Of a stretch of 23,659 bases of DNA, positions 1-6,163 are shown piece after piece. Each line of letters starts with the position of its first letter. Position 1 is the stretch's first letter. Under the pieces are notes generated by a model. The model ran no database searches, was not told where the DNA came from, and saw nothing but the letters and a program-made list of their open reading frames with translations. This stretch comes from a virus, in IMG/VR virus record IMGVR_UViG_3300045967_000077, positions 1-23,659 of that record, one strand, 5' to 3'. A program made the translations under genes and the position numbers.

Positions 1-10
1 CCTCCGCCAT
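1..10 (-). CDS. Start of the next leftward gene (cut by window edge)
   Basis: An ATG on the minus strand (bases 8-10) overlaps the stop codon of the resolvase gene in a TAATG arrangement, the coupling style used throughout this operon. Only the codons for Met-Ala-Glu fall inside the window, so nothing can be said about the product. It suggests that the early operon continues leftward. Confidence 0.4.
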
Positions 11-333
11 TACAGCGGCATCTCCACCGCCGTCAGCACGACGCCGCGACCCTTCGGCCCCGGCTGTGCGACGAGCGGCCGCGCGTTGATCTCCCTCGCC
101 AGCCCGAGCAGCCGTTCGCGGCCCGTAGCGTCCAGCTTCCCTCGACGCTTACACTGAATCACGTCTACACGCGTGCGGTGCCGTGTGAGCGGCGAATCGG
201 GCAGGTAGAACGCGTACAGGTCTGCCGGCCCGCGCGAGCCCGGAGAGCGCACGACGTGAGCAGCTCCCTCCCGCAGCAGGAAGTCGGCGACCCGGCGCTC
301 GAAGTCGTATCCGCGGCGGCCGTTCGTCGTCAC
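10..333 (-). CDS. Hjc-type Holliday junction resolvase / PDDEXK nuclease
   Basis: A 107-residue protein from a GTG at 333; the longer open frame to 846 is a shadow of the ATPase gene. The order resembles archaeal-type Hjc resolvases: a basic G-Y-D-F-E start (E12), V-V-R-S-P-G-S-R-G-P-A-D-L around residues 28-39 with D38, then V-I-Q-C-K-R-R-G with K62. The usual E of the E-x-K pair is Q here (Q60), a variant to check. Length is normal for the family (about 110-140). Its start overlaps the ATPase stop as GTGA (330-333), so the two are co-translated. In a phage recombination operon its likely job is to cut branched DNA intermediates. A generic VRR-NUC or RecB-like endonuclease is the alternative. 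Confidence 0.75.
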   Translation of the reverse strand: MTTNGRRGYDFERRVADFLLREGAAHVVRSPGSRGPADLYAFYLPDSPLTRHRTRVDVIQCKRRGKLDATGRERLLGLAREINARPLVAQPGPKGRGVVLTAVEMPL

Positions 334-1301
334 TGCGCGCTCGCCGGAATCGGGAACTGCGACTGCTCGCCCTCCTTCTCCTCGAGCGACCGCTTCATCG
401 TCGAGCGCTGGCGCTTCAGCCAAGAGAGGTGCTTCGAGGGCTCGCCGCCGTTCTTCTTTGCGTTGTCGGCGATCGACTGCGCGACGAGCTCCGGGTCGGC
501 TTCGAGTTGCTTCGCTAGGTCGAGTATCTCGGCCGCGATCGCCAGCGACTCCGGCACCTCGGGCGCTTCGCCACCGGCAGCCCACTCCCCGAGCAGCCGG
601 CCGGTCTCCGCGGTCAACGGCTTGTCGAGCGGCACGAGCGCCCGGTGCTGCTCCTGCAGCTTGATCGGCTTCGGCAGTCCGGGCGCGTCGGCGGTGAGCA
701 GGAACGAGAGCGTCAGCTCGTAGGGCAGCGTCTTCTCGCAGACGGGAATCCAGCCGTCGAGCCCGGTCAGCGATGCCTTCGGGCGCACGATGGTCTTCCC
801 CTGCGCGTCCTTCGCGATCTCGATCTTCTCTTCGGCGCGGAAGCACAGGATGACGTGGGCGCGCACCTGTAGAAGCCGCTGCACCATGCGCTTGTGCTCC
901 GACTTCGGCTTGATCCAGGCAGCCATCTTCGCGGACTCACGGCTGCCCATCCGTTCGAACTCCGCGTCGTGCATGTCGAGCAGGCCTCCGTCGCCTGCGT
1001 GCTCGTGCGAGGCTGAATCGACAACGATCACCGGATACTTCGCGGCGTCCGCGGCCTCGATCGCGTCCGCGTAGCGAGCAGGCGTGAAGGGCGCGGCCAG
1101 GTCGCCGTGGTCGAAGCGGAAGTCGTCCGCGTAGTGCTTCGCGCGGCCGGCCTCCGTGTCGATGACGGCGAAGGGCTTGTCGCCACACAGCCCCTGCGCG
1201 ATCTGCATCGCCGAGAACGTCTTGCCCGACCCCGTTCCCCCGGCCAGGCCTATGAGCAGGCTGACGGCTTCACGCTTCGCCGGGTGGAACTCGAAGCTCA
1301 T
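330..1301 (-). CDS. RecA-like/AAA_24 ATPase (Sak4-like recombination ATPase)
   Basis: A 323-residue protein from ATG 1301, chosen because it overlaps the exonuclease stop as ATGA (1298-1301). The Walker A motif G-G-T-G-S-G-K-T lies at residues 21-28 and a Walker B-like strand V-I-V-V-D-S-A-S-H-E-H at 91-101, followed by a Q-R-L-L-Q-V-R-A-H-V-I-L-C-F-R-A strand typical of RecA-fold phage nucleotide-binding proteins. The C-terminal third is helical and charged. Phage proteins of this group (AAA_24, including Sak4) sit beside exonucleases and act in ssDNA annealing or recombination. The neighbours here, a PDDEXK exonuclease upstream and a Holliday junction resolvase downstream, support that role. 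Strand-annealing activity itself is inferred. Confidence 0.8.
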   Translation of the reverse strand: MSFEFHPAKREAVSLLIGLAGGTGSGKTFSAMQIAQGLCGDKPFAVIDTEAGRAKHYADDFRFDHGDLAAPFTPARYADAIEAADAAKYPVIVVDSASHEHAGDGGLLDMHDAEFERMGSRESAKMAAWIKPKSEHKRMVQRLLQVRAHVILCFRAEEKIEIAKDAQGKTIVRPKASLTGLDGWIPVCEKTLPYELTLSFLLTADAPGLPKPIKLQEQHRALVPLDKPLTAETGRLLGEWAAGGEAPEVPESLAIAAEILDLAKQLEADPELVAQSIADNAKKNGGEPSKHLSWLKRQRSTMKRSLEEKEGEQSQFPIPASAQ

Positions 1302-2149
1302 GCGGCCTGCTCCTCGACGGCGAGCACGCGCGCTTCCTCCCAAGCGGGCAGCTGCGCGAGGTGGACGTCTGGTGCGTACCCCGGCCACGTGTCCGAGTCC
1401 AGGCACCGCTTCCAGAGAGCGAGTGCGTACTCGACCTTCTTCTCGCCGATGGTCAGGACGTCGGCACCTGGCGAGATCACGGACAGCGCGTACGGCGGCG
1501 ACGTCTCCTGAACGCACCAGCGGAAGACCGGCGTCTGACCTGAGAGCGCACGGACGGCGCGTATGTAGAACGCTGCCTGCACGTCGCTGCCCATCCCGTA
1601 CAGCGAGCGCGTCCACGATTCGGGGTTCGCGCTGCGCGTGGTCGTCTTGTAGTCGTCGATCGCGGTGTGGTCATTACGGAGCCAGTCGAGGCGAGCCCGG
1701 CACTCCACGCCATGCTCGCTCCACACGATCGCCTGCTCGGGCTTGCCGTCCTGAAAGAGCGGTGGATCCGCGCCGTGCGCTTCCAGCTGACGGTGCAGAG
1801 CCGCGATCATCCCTTGAACGGACGCCAGCGAGTGCGCGAGTAGCGCCGTCTTGCCCTCCGCGCGCGCTTCGTCGCGTGCATCCTTCGCAGCCTTCGTCCG
1901 CCAGTCGGGCGCGTCCACGACGACGAGGTTCGCGTCACCTTCGAGGAACAGCGCGTGCGCGACCGTACCGACGTCGAAGCGATCGTGTACCTCGCGCTCG
2001 TAGTCCGGGTTCAGCCGCGGGTGAGCCGTCCAGGCGTGTGCCGGCGACTGCGACCACAGAAGGTGCGCCATCGAGGACGAGAGCGAGGGCGTGTCAGCGG
2101 GATCGGCGTGATATTCGGCCACGCTCAACTCCACGAGCTCGGCGCTCAC
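1298..2149 (-). CDS. PDDEXK exonuclease (DUF3799 / RecE C-terminal-like)
   Basis: A 283-residue protein from a GTG at 2149 that overlaps the upstream stop as GTGA. Family motifs are visible in order: an N-terminal S-x-S-S-M-A-H-L-L helix that recognises DNA ends in relatives, G-T-V-A-H (61-65), E145, C-R-A-R-L-D with D155, and D-D-Y-K-T-T with D166 and K168, which together make the PDDEXK metal site. A later Q-A-A-F-Y helix is also characteristic. Relatives are exonuclease VIII-like 5'-3' dsDNA exonucleases. Downstream it is coupled to the RecA-like ATPase, giving an exonuclease/annealing-type pair for phage recombination or genome concatemer processing. Confidence 0.85.
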   Translation of the reverse strand: MSAELVELSVAEYHADPADTPSLSSSMAHLLWSQSPAHAWTAHPRLNPDYEREVHDRFDVGTVAHALFLEGDANLVVVDAPDWRTKAAKDARDEARAEGKTALLAHSLASVQGMIAALHRQLEAHGADPPLFQDGKPEQAIVWSEHGVECRARLDWLRNDHTAIDDYKTTTRSANPESWTRSLYGMGSDVQAAFYIRAVRALSGQTPVFRWCVQETSPPYALSVISPGADVLTIGEKKVEYALALWKRCLDSDTWPGYAPDVHLAQLPAWEEARVLAVEEQAA

Positions 2150-2418
2150 TCGACGACCTTGAGGCTCTGCGGCTCGGGCACAAAGTCCTCGCCGTCAACG
2201 TGCCGGTCGTATGCCCGCAGGGCTGCTCGGCGCTCCTCACCTGCGAGCCGGTAGCGGTCGTACATGATCGGGTCGCTGTCGCCATCGCCCTTCGGGTCGG
2301 TGATGGACACGAGGAGCTCGGCCTCGATCTGCCGAGCGGCGATGTAGGACTCCCACAGCCTCAGCGCCGTTGCGCAGGCCGCTACGCCCTTGTCGCAGGA
2401 GCAGGGAAGCGGCGCCAT
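2146..2418 (-). CDS. Hypothetical small early protein
   Basis: A 90-residue protein from ATG 2418, which overlaps the upstream stop as TGATG; its own stop overlaps the exonuclease start as GTGA. I do not recognise the family. It begins with a short Cys pair (C6, C8) followed by a helix-rich stretch with acidic and aromatic residues, and has no membrane segment or signal peptide. Conserved coupling on both sides is the main reason to call it. Placement between a DNA-binding protein and the exonuclease suggests an accessory role in early DNA metabolism, but no function can be assigned. Confidence 0.65.
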   Translation of the reverse strand: MAPLPCSCDKGVAACATALRLWESYIAARQIEAELLVSITDPKGDGDSDPIMYDRYRLAGEERRAALRAYDRHVDGEDFVPEPQSLKVVE

Positions 2419-2795
2419 CAGGCCCAGGCCGGCTTTCGCGGTGCCTCGAACAGAGTGAGCGAGGGCGCCGTGTCCCCAGAGGGTGGCGACTCCCCATGCT
2501 GGTAGCCCTCGCTCACACCACCGCCGATTCCAGAGCCCGCGGGTGGCGGGAGAACCGAGACCGGCGGTGGTGTCAGGGAGGGCTCTACGAGGCGGTAGTA
2601 GGAGACGACGCGCGTGCCGACGCGCTCGCAGCGGTTCTCGATGACGTGGCCGCGGCGACGGAGATCCGAGACGCGACTGTGAACCGTCATGCCGCAGCGC
2701 CGGCGTTGCTCGGAGCTGTTCAGGATCTCGCGCTGCGACACCCACTCGTTCGGGTGCTCGCGAAGGACGACCTCGAGGAAGTCGTTGTCTGTCAT
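2418..2795 (-). CDS. Winged-helix DNA-binding protein
   Basis: A 125-residue protein from ATG 2795, overlapping the regulator stop as ATGA. Residues 1-70 look like a winged helix: an N-terminal helix, W-V-S-Q-R-E-I-L as helix 2, then T-V-H-S-R-V-S-D-L-R-R-R-G-H-V-I as the recognition helix leading into the wing (R-V-G-T-R-V-V-S-Y-Y-R-L). The remaining 55 residues are a Pro/Gly/Ser-rich, probably disordered tail. It lies second in the early operon after an Xre-type regulator. It could be a regulator or a replication-initiation accessory; the sequence does not decide. Confidence 0.7.
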   Translation of the reverse strand: MTDNDFLEVVLREHPNEWVSQREILNSSEQRRRCGMTVHSRVSDLRRRGHVIENRCERVGTRVVSYYRLVEPSLTPPPVSVLPPPAGSGIGGGVSEGYQHGESPPSGDTAPSLTLFEAPRKPAWA

Positions 2796-3019
2796 TCGCC
2801 GTCCGCCGTGGCGAGAAAGAACGAGAGCGGGCGACCCGTCAGGGCCGCAATCTCACGAAGCCGCCTGATGCTCGGCTCGCTGACGTCGGTCTCCCATCGC
2901 TGGACGGTTCGATGACCGACGCCGAGCTCCACGGCCAGCGTCTCGATGTTGCGATAGCCGGCAGCACGACGCGCTTCGCGGATGCGGGCGCCGAGAGCGA
3001 CTGTCAACGCATCTGCCAT
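2792..3019 (-). CDS. Xre-family regulator, Cro-like
   Basis: A 75-residue single-domain helix-turn-helix protein. R-I-R-E-A-R-R-A-A-G-Y is helix 1, T-L-A-V-E-L-G-V-G-H-R-T-V-Q-R-W-E is the helix-turn-helix (about 27-43), and S-I-R-R-L-R-E-I-A-A-L-T-G is the closing helix. It is the first gene of the leftward early operon and is divergent from a second Xre gene across a 40-bp gap, the arrangement of a phage Cro/CI switch. No Shine-Dalgarno sequence precedes ATG 3019. The candidate promoter (-10 at 3032-3037) would give a 5' leader of only about 5 bases, so a near-leaderless message is likely. Confidence 0.85.
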   Translation of the reverse strand: MADALTVALGARIREARRAAGYRNIETLAVELGVGHRTVQRWETDVSEPSIRRLREIAALTGRPLSFFLATADGE

Positions 3020-3048
3020 TTGACGAAGTAGAAGTTACACGTCACACT
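3020..3048 (+). promoter_or_regulatory. Candidate rightward repressor promoter
   Basis: TTGACG (3020-3025) matches the -35 consensus at five of six bases. With 17-bp spacing, CACACT (3043-3048) is a weak -10. The start would fall close to the repressor ATG at 3060, consistent with the absence of a Shine-Dalgarno there. The call rests on pattern and position only. Confidence 0.4.
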
Positions 3049-3050
3049 TC
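3031..3050. promoter_or_regulatory. Candidate operator dyad
   Basis: A 20-bp imperfect palindrome: GAAGT, three bases, ACGT, three bases, ACTTC. It covers the leftward -10 and most of the rightward spacer and -10. A further GAAGT copy lies at 3025-3029. This is where a dimeric Xre repressor would be expected to bind. Confidence 0.5.
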
Positions 3051-3060
3051 GGCGCGTCAA
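3032..3060 (-). promoter_or_regulatory. Candidate leftward early promoter
   Basis: On the minus strand TTGACG (3060-3055), a 17-bp spacer and TAACTT (3037-3032) form a good sigma-70-type promoter. It drives the Cro-like gene and the recombination operon. Its -35 overlaps the first base of the divergent repressor ATG, so the two promoters occupy the same 40 bp face to face. Confidence 0.5.
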
Positions 3061-3449
3061 TGACGACCAGCTTTGTGAGTACGCAAACAGCGGGAACTTT
3101 CGCCACGCTACTTCTCGCTGTGTCCGTGGCCCCCGAGGAGATCGGCAAGCGCATACAGGGCGCTCGCGAACGGAAAGGCTGGACGCAGCTCCAGTTTGCG
3201 CTGGAGGCCGGCGTCAGTCCTTCGTCGATTCAGCGATGGGAGGCGGGGAAACTCCCGCGCGTGCGCGAGCTGATGAGGGTCGCCGACCTATTGGGGATCG
3301 ATGCCGAGACGCTCGTCGAGCCCGAGGGTGCTAGCGAATCCGACGAAGAGACGCACGCCCGCCTCGACCGGATAGAGCAAGTGCTCGAAGAGCTAGTCGC
3401 TCGACTCGAACGAGACGCTCAGGGACGATCGAGGAGGAAGGCGCAGTGA
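3060..3449 (+). CDS. Xre-family repressor, CI-like
   Basis: A 129-residue protein. The helix-turn-helix spans about residues 27-85: I-G-K-R-I-Q-G-A-R-E-R-K-G-W-T as helix 1, then Q-F-A-L-E-A-G-V-S-P-S-S-I-Q-R-W-E-A-G, then V-R-E-L-M-R-V-A-D-L-L-G-I. The C-terminal 40 residues form a charged heptad-like helix (L-D-R-I-E-Q-V-L-E-E-L-V-A-R-L) suited to dimerisation. There is no peptidase S24 domain, so it would not be RecA-cleavable in the lambda manner. ATG 3060 fits a near-leaderless transcript from the promoter above it; GTG 3120 is an alternative that would drop an unstructured 20-residue extension. As the only rightward leading gene in the window, it is the best candidate for the lysogeny repressor. 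Confidence 0.8.
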   Translation: MTTSFVSTQTAGTFATLLLAVSVAPEEIGKRIQGARERKGWTQLQFALEAGVSPSSIQRWEAGKLPRVRELMRVADLLGIDAETLVEPEGASESDEETHARLDRIEQVLEELVARLERDAQGRSRRKAQ

Positions 3450-3613
3450 CGAGCCGCTCCTCGAGGACGATCCCGCCACACGTGTCACAACTCGGGAACG
3501 TGCCACCACCCGGCCGACGCTGCGGGCTCACGGACACCTGCACGGGACATTCACACACGGCAGCCTTGCGAGCGGCTGAGGGCATGAAGGCGATTCTAGG
3601 GGAGGAGAAGTGA
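3446..3613 (+). CDS. Small ORF between repressor and exported protein
   Basis: A 55-codon frame missed by simple length cut-offs. It starts with GTG 3446, overlapping the repressor stop as GTGA, eight bases after a strong GAGGAGGAAG Shine-Dalgarno (3431-3440). Its TGA overlaps the ATG of the next gene (TGATG, 3611-3615). This double coupling is the best argument that it is translated. The product is basic, contains two Cys and three His residues and has no recognisable family. The opposite strand of the same stretch carries a competing zinc-ribbon-like reading (3331-3585), which lacks a Shine-Dalgarno. Confidence 0.5.
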   Translation: MTSRSSRTIPPHVSQLGNVPPPGRRCGLTDTCTGHSHTAALRAAEGMKAILGEEK

Positions 3614-3960
3614 TGAAGGTAGTGGCGATTTTTGTCGTGGCCGCGGCATTTGCCTGCGGTTCTGCGGTCGGTGCGATAGGGCCGTGGCGTGTGCTCGCAA
3701 AGGCCGAGGACGACAGCGTGTACTACAGCTCGGCCAGCGCGAACGTCGACGTCACGAGGCCGAAGGCTCTGAGGATCCGCGCATTCGGGCCTTCGCTCAA
3801 GGTCGGCGGGCTGTTCTCGTGTGATCTGCCCGACAAGAGGGTGAGATCCGGGCAAGCCGTGGTGCTCACCGTCTCGGTGGCTGAGAGCTGCACCGTCTAC
3901 GCGAACGCATCCTCCGACAGCGGCGGCAAGATCCGGGTGCTGATCGAGGGCCGGAAGTAG
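3613..3960 (+). CDS. Exported hypothetical protein in repressor operon
   Basis: A 115-residue protein from ATG 3613, five bases after GGAGGAG; an in-frame GTG at 3610 is less well spaced. Residues 1-22 form a signal peptide (M-K-V, then a V/A/F-rich core, then G-S-A-V-G-A). The weak F-A-C context could make it a lipoprotein. The mature part is about 90 residues, probably beta-rich, with two Cys (F-S-C-D-L and E-S-C-T-V) that could form one disulfide. It is transcribed with the candidate repressor, so it may be expressed in the lysogen, possibly as a surface or superinfection-exclusion factor. I do not recognise the family. Confidence 0.7.
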   Translation: MKVVAIFVVAAAFACGSAVGAIGPWRVLAKAEDDSVYYSSASANVDVTRPKALRIRAFGPSLKVGGLFSCDLPDKRVRSGQAVVLTVSVAESCTVYANASSDSGGKIRVLIEGRK

Positions 3961-3970
3961 AACGCAAGAA

Positions 3971-4006
3971 GCGCCCCGCCCCTGGCCGAAGCCAGAGACG
4001 GGGCGC
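3971..4006. terminator. Strong hairpin terminator between convergent operons
   Basis: GCGCCCCG (3971-3978) pairs with CGGGGCGC (3999-4006). Inside it, CTGGC (3982-3986) pairs with GCCAG (3991-3995) around a CGAA tetraloop. There is no long T-run. It sits just after the exported-protein stop and just beyond the Rpf-like gene stop, so it can end transcription from both sides and insulate the switch from the late operon. Confidence 0.75.
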
Positions 4007-4016
4007 AGAGAGCAGG

Positions 4017-4472
4017 CTATCGAATGAGACCGCAGTACCTTGCTGTGTTGGGCCAAGGGTAGAAGCCGCGGCCCGAGAGATAGGCCCGCATAGCGACGGC
4101 GAGCTGCACCGAGACAGGCCAGTTGTCGGCCGTTCCCCAGGCTCGTAGGAACTCGGGCCCGTACGTCCGCTGAAAGCCCGAGTCCATCTGCATGCCGCCG
4201 TAGTAGCCGTTGCCGGTGTTCGAGCGCCAGGCCCCCTCGAAGCTCTTGATGCAGAGGAAGGCGCGTTCCAGCGGATGTGAGCCGACCGCCGCGACCCGCC
4301 TGGAGATCGTGCGCCTGTGAGCCCGGCGCTCGAGCTTGTACTGCCAGTGCCAGTACTCGGCCCCGTGTCCCTTGAACGTGCGGGCAGCTGGCTTGCCCGG
4401 AGATGCTGCGTGGCCCGCCGCTGTCAGCACGGCGATGGTGAGGAGCAGCGCCAGCGCGGCGAGCAGCCTCAC
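4017..4472 (-). CDS. Secreted Rpf-like transglycosylase
   Basis: A 151-residue protein from GTG 4472, which overlaps the upstream stop as GTGA and places a clean signal peptide (R-L-L-A-A-L-A-L-L-L-T-I-A-V-L) at the N terminus; the frame to 4523 is longer but lacks this logic. The C-terminal 85 residues match the transglycosylase-like domain of resuscitation-promoting factors: C-I-K-S-F-E-G-A-W with the likely catalytic Glu, N-T-G-N-G-Y-Y-G-G-M-Q-M, and W-P-N-T-A-R-Y-C-G-L at the end. These enzymes cut peptidoglycan glycan strands and are largely actinobacterial. As the last gene of the late operon it probably assists lysis, and it may have been acquired from the host. Confidence 0.85.
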   Translation of the reverse strand: MRLLAALALLLTIAVLTAAGHAASPGKPAARTFKGHGAEYWHWQYKLERRAHRRTISRRVAAVGSHPLERAFLCIKSFEGAWRSNTGNGYYGGMQMDSGFQRTYGPEFLRAWGTADNWPVSVQLAVAMRAYLSGRGFYPWPNTARYCGLIR

Positions 4473-4738
4473 CGTTTCCCGTCCATGTCGGCTAACTGAC
4501 GCTTCGCCCGCCAGTCGAACCACGCCTCGCGCAGCGGGAAGTCGAAGGTCGGGGTCACCTCGATCCCGAACTCGTCGCGCAGCTCCTGCATCGAGCCGTA
4601 GTAGTCCTCGAACGCAGCCGTGAGCGCCTGGCCGAGCTCGACGACGCGGTCGTGCGACTTGCCGTGCCGGCGGTGCGCCAGCTCGCTCCGCGATGCCGAC
4701 ACAGCCGGCCCCGCGATCTGGAGTACCGATGCTTCCAT
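4469..4738 (-). CDS. Hypothetical protein in lysis block
   Basis: An 89-residue soluble protein from ATG 4738 with a good GGGGGAA Shine-Dalgarno. It is helix-rich and charged, with an acidic F-E-D-Y-Y segment and a basic C terminus. There is no signal peptide, membrane segment or recognised domain. It lies between the TIM-barrel protein and the Rpf-like enzyme and overlaps the latter by four bases. No function can be assigned. Confidence 0.65.
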   Translation of the reverse strand: MEASVLQIAGPAVSASRSELAHRRHGKSHDRVVELGQALTAAFEDYYGSMQELRDEFGIEVTPTFDFPLREAWFDWRAKRQLADMDGKR

Positions 4739-4749
4739 AGGTTCCCCCT

Positions 4750-5529
4750 TCAGTAGGCGACGCCGGTGTCGATGGCCCTGCGGATGAACTCGCGCAGGTA
4801 CGAGAGCTCGGCGCCGTCGAGGTAGTAGAAGACCGCGCCCTTCGTGCCGGCTTGGACGCTGTTCACGATCGCCTGATCCTGGTCGAGCCTCTGCCCGGAG
4901 TTGTTAGCCGTCACGCGGAACACGGGCTTGACGTTCGCCTTCGGGATCGACGGCTGCGCGCCCTTGCACCACTCGACGATGCGCGTGGTCGGGTCGTCCC
5001 AGATGCCCTCCGATCCCCAGTACGTCTGGACGTTCATGCGAAAGGCGCGCGTGACGTAGGCGCCGAGGTTCATGCCGCCGCCGGCCGAGCCGAAGTACGT
5101 GTCGAGAGCGCAGGGCAGCGTAGGACAGAGCTGTCGGAGGCGCGTCGCGAAGGCCTCAGACCATGTGCCGCTCGAGTCGTTGTCCGCGCGCCTGACCTCG
5201 TCCTCGAAGTTCATATCGATGCCGTGGAGTGCAAGCCGGCGCTTCTCGCTTGCGGCCCACTCTGCGGCTGGAAACGGCTCCCAGATCGACCCGCCGAGCG
5301 GCTGGTGCGAGGGGCGCATCGCGCCCCACACCTTCCAGCCCGCAGCCTTGTAGCCATCGACGAGCTCACGGGGCACCGGGCCATCGTCCTGTAGGTGGAC
5401 GCGGATGACGCGCGCCCCGGCCTCCCGCAGCGACCGGAGCTCCGCCGACTGCGGATCGCGAACCCAGCCAGGGCCGTCGCGCCAGTGCCATAGCCACAGA
5501 TGGACTCGCTGGTGAATCGTGATGGCCAT
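4750..5529 (-). CDS. TIM-barrel glycoside hydrolase-like protein
   Basis: A 259-residue protein from ATG 5529, two bases after the holin stop; the open frame to 5601 overlaps the holin and is rejected. The pattern of short hydrophobic strands alternating with helices (R-V-I-R-V-H-L near residue 40, W-K-V-W-G-A-M, H-G-I-D-M-N-F-E-D-E, C-A-L-D-T-Y-F, F-R-M-N-V-Q-T-Y-W, K-P-V-F-R-V-T, G-A-V-F-Y-Y-L-D-G) is that of a beta/alpha barrel of the glycoside hydrolase superfamily. The acidic D-M-N-F-E-D-E is a plausible active-site strand end. There is no signal peptide, so release would depend on the holin. A second endolysin-type activity is inferred from context; the exact family is not recognised. 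Confidence 0.65.
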   Translation of the reverse strand: MAITIHQRVHLWLWHWRDGPGWVRDPQSAELRSLREAGARVIRVHLQDDGPVPRELVDGYKAAGWKVWGAMRPSHQPLGGSIWEPFPAAEWAASEKRRLALHGIDMNFEDEVRRADNDSSGTWSEAFATRLRQLCPTLPCALDTYFGSAGGGMNLGAYVTRAFRMNVQTYWGSEGIWDDPTTRIVEWCKGAQPSIPKANVKPVFRVTANNSGQRLDQDQAIVNSVQAGTKGAVFYYLDGAELSYLREFIRRAIDTGVAY

Positions 5530-5531
5530 GC

Positions 5532-5717
5532 CTACGGCCTGTTGGAGAGCCCGTACACGCCGCCGAAGGCAGCGAGTGTCACGCCGACGACGATCAGCCA
5601 CTGCTGCGTGGTGATGTCGCCGAGGTTCTGATCTCCAGTCAGCGTCGTGGCCAGTGATCCCACGAGCGCGACGGCAGCCGCGTAGAAGGCGCGGAGCGCC
5701 TGTCCGATGAACTTCAT
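5532..5717 (-). CDS. Holin
   Basis: A 61-residue protein with two predicted membrane segments (about residues 8-25 and 40-56) separated by a polar stretch containing G-D-I-T-T-Q-Q-W, and a short basic tail ending S-N-R-P. This matches small two-helix holins common in actinobacteriophages, where a G-D-I-T-x-x-Q-W-L loop precedes the second helix. It has a strong GGGGAG Shine-Dalgarno. It would permeabilise the membrane to release the amidase and other lytic enzymes encoded alongside it. Confidence 0.8.
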   Translation of the reverse strand: MKFIGQALRAFYAAAVALVGSLATTLTGDQNLGDITTQQWLIVVGVTLAAFGGVYGLSNRP

Positions 5718-5728
5718 GATCTCCCCTT

Positions 5729-6163
5729 TCAGACTTCGAGACTGAAGAGCAGCCGCTCCTGGCGCGGTGATTCCGCGATCGTGGAGACGATCAGCTCGCC
5801 CTTCACGTTCGAGTAGAGGCCCGTGCCGCCAGTGACGGCGAGGACGTAGAACGCCCGTTCTTTGATAATCCCCGAGGCGACGATGCGGCCCTTCCTCAAC
5901 GAGTAGAAGGCCTCGCAGAGCTGCGTGCCACTAGCAAGCGGCCCGCCCCTACCGACGAAGTCGCAGGACAGGATCGCATTGCCGATGGCCGCCCGGAAGG
6001 CGGGCCGGTTGTAGATGAGGGAGACGTGCATCGTGTCTCCCTCGCGAACGATGGTTCTGATCTGGGTTGCCGTGACGCGAATCACGCCTGGGCCCGGCAG
6101 CGCCGGACTCATAGCAGGCGTCCACAGAACGACCGCGACGGCTAGTGCGGCTAGCAGTCGCAT
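5729..6163 (-). CDS. Secreted allene-oxide-cyclase/dirigent-like barrel protein
   Basis: A 144-residue protein. ATG 6163 is preferred over the upstream ATG at 6181 because AGGAGG lies between them, and it overlaps the upstream stop as TAATG. Residues 1-20 form a signal peptide (R-L-L-A-A-L-A-V-A-V-V-L-W). The rest is beta-rich and carries the hallmark A-V-T-G-G-T-G-L-Y-S-N-V-K-G-E-L, seen near the end of allene oxide cyclase and dirigent barrels and in related small secreted proteins of actinobacteria. Two Cys residues may pair. Its position between the membrane genes and the holin is unusual, and its role in the phage is unknown. It may bind or alter the envelope, or be a host-derived passenger. 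Confidence 0.6.
   Translation of the reverse strand: MRLLAALAVAVVLWTPAMSPALPGPGVIRVTATQIRTIVREGDTMHVSLIYNRPAFRAAIGNAILSCDFVGRGGPLASGTQLCEAFYSLRKGRIVASGIIKERAFYVLAVTGGTGLYSNVKGELIVSTIAESPRQERLLFSLEV

Noticed and set aside
330-1616. Longer start for the RecA-like ATPase
   Set aside because: The extra 105 residues overlap the exonuclease gene in another frame. ATG 1301 forms an ATGA junction and precedes the Walker A domain.
1156-2505. 449-codon plus-strand open frame
   Set aside because: It is antisense to the ATPase, exonuclease and small early gene, which carry clear motifs and coupled starts. It is low-complexity, Arg/Ser/Pro-rich, as expected of a GC-rich shadow frame.
4750-5601. Longer start for the TIM-barrel protein
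   Set aside because: The added 24 residues are Arg-rich and overlap the holin gene. ATG 5529 directly follows the holin stop.
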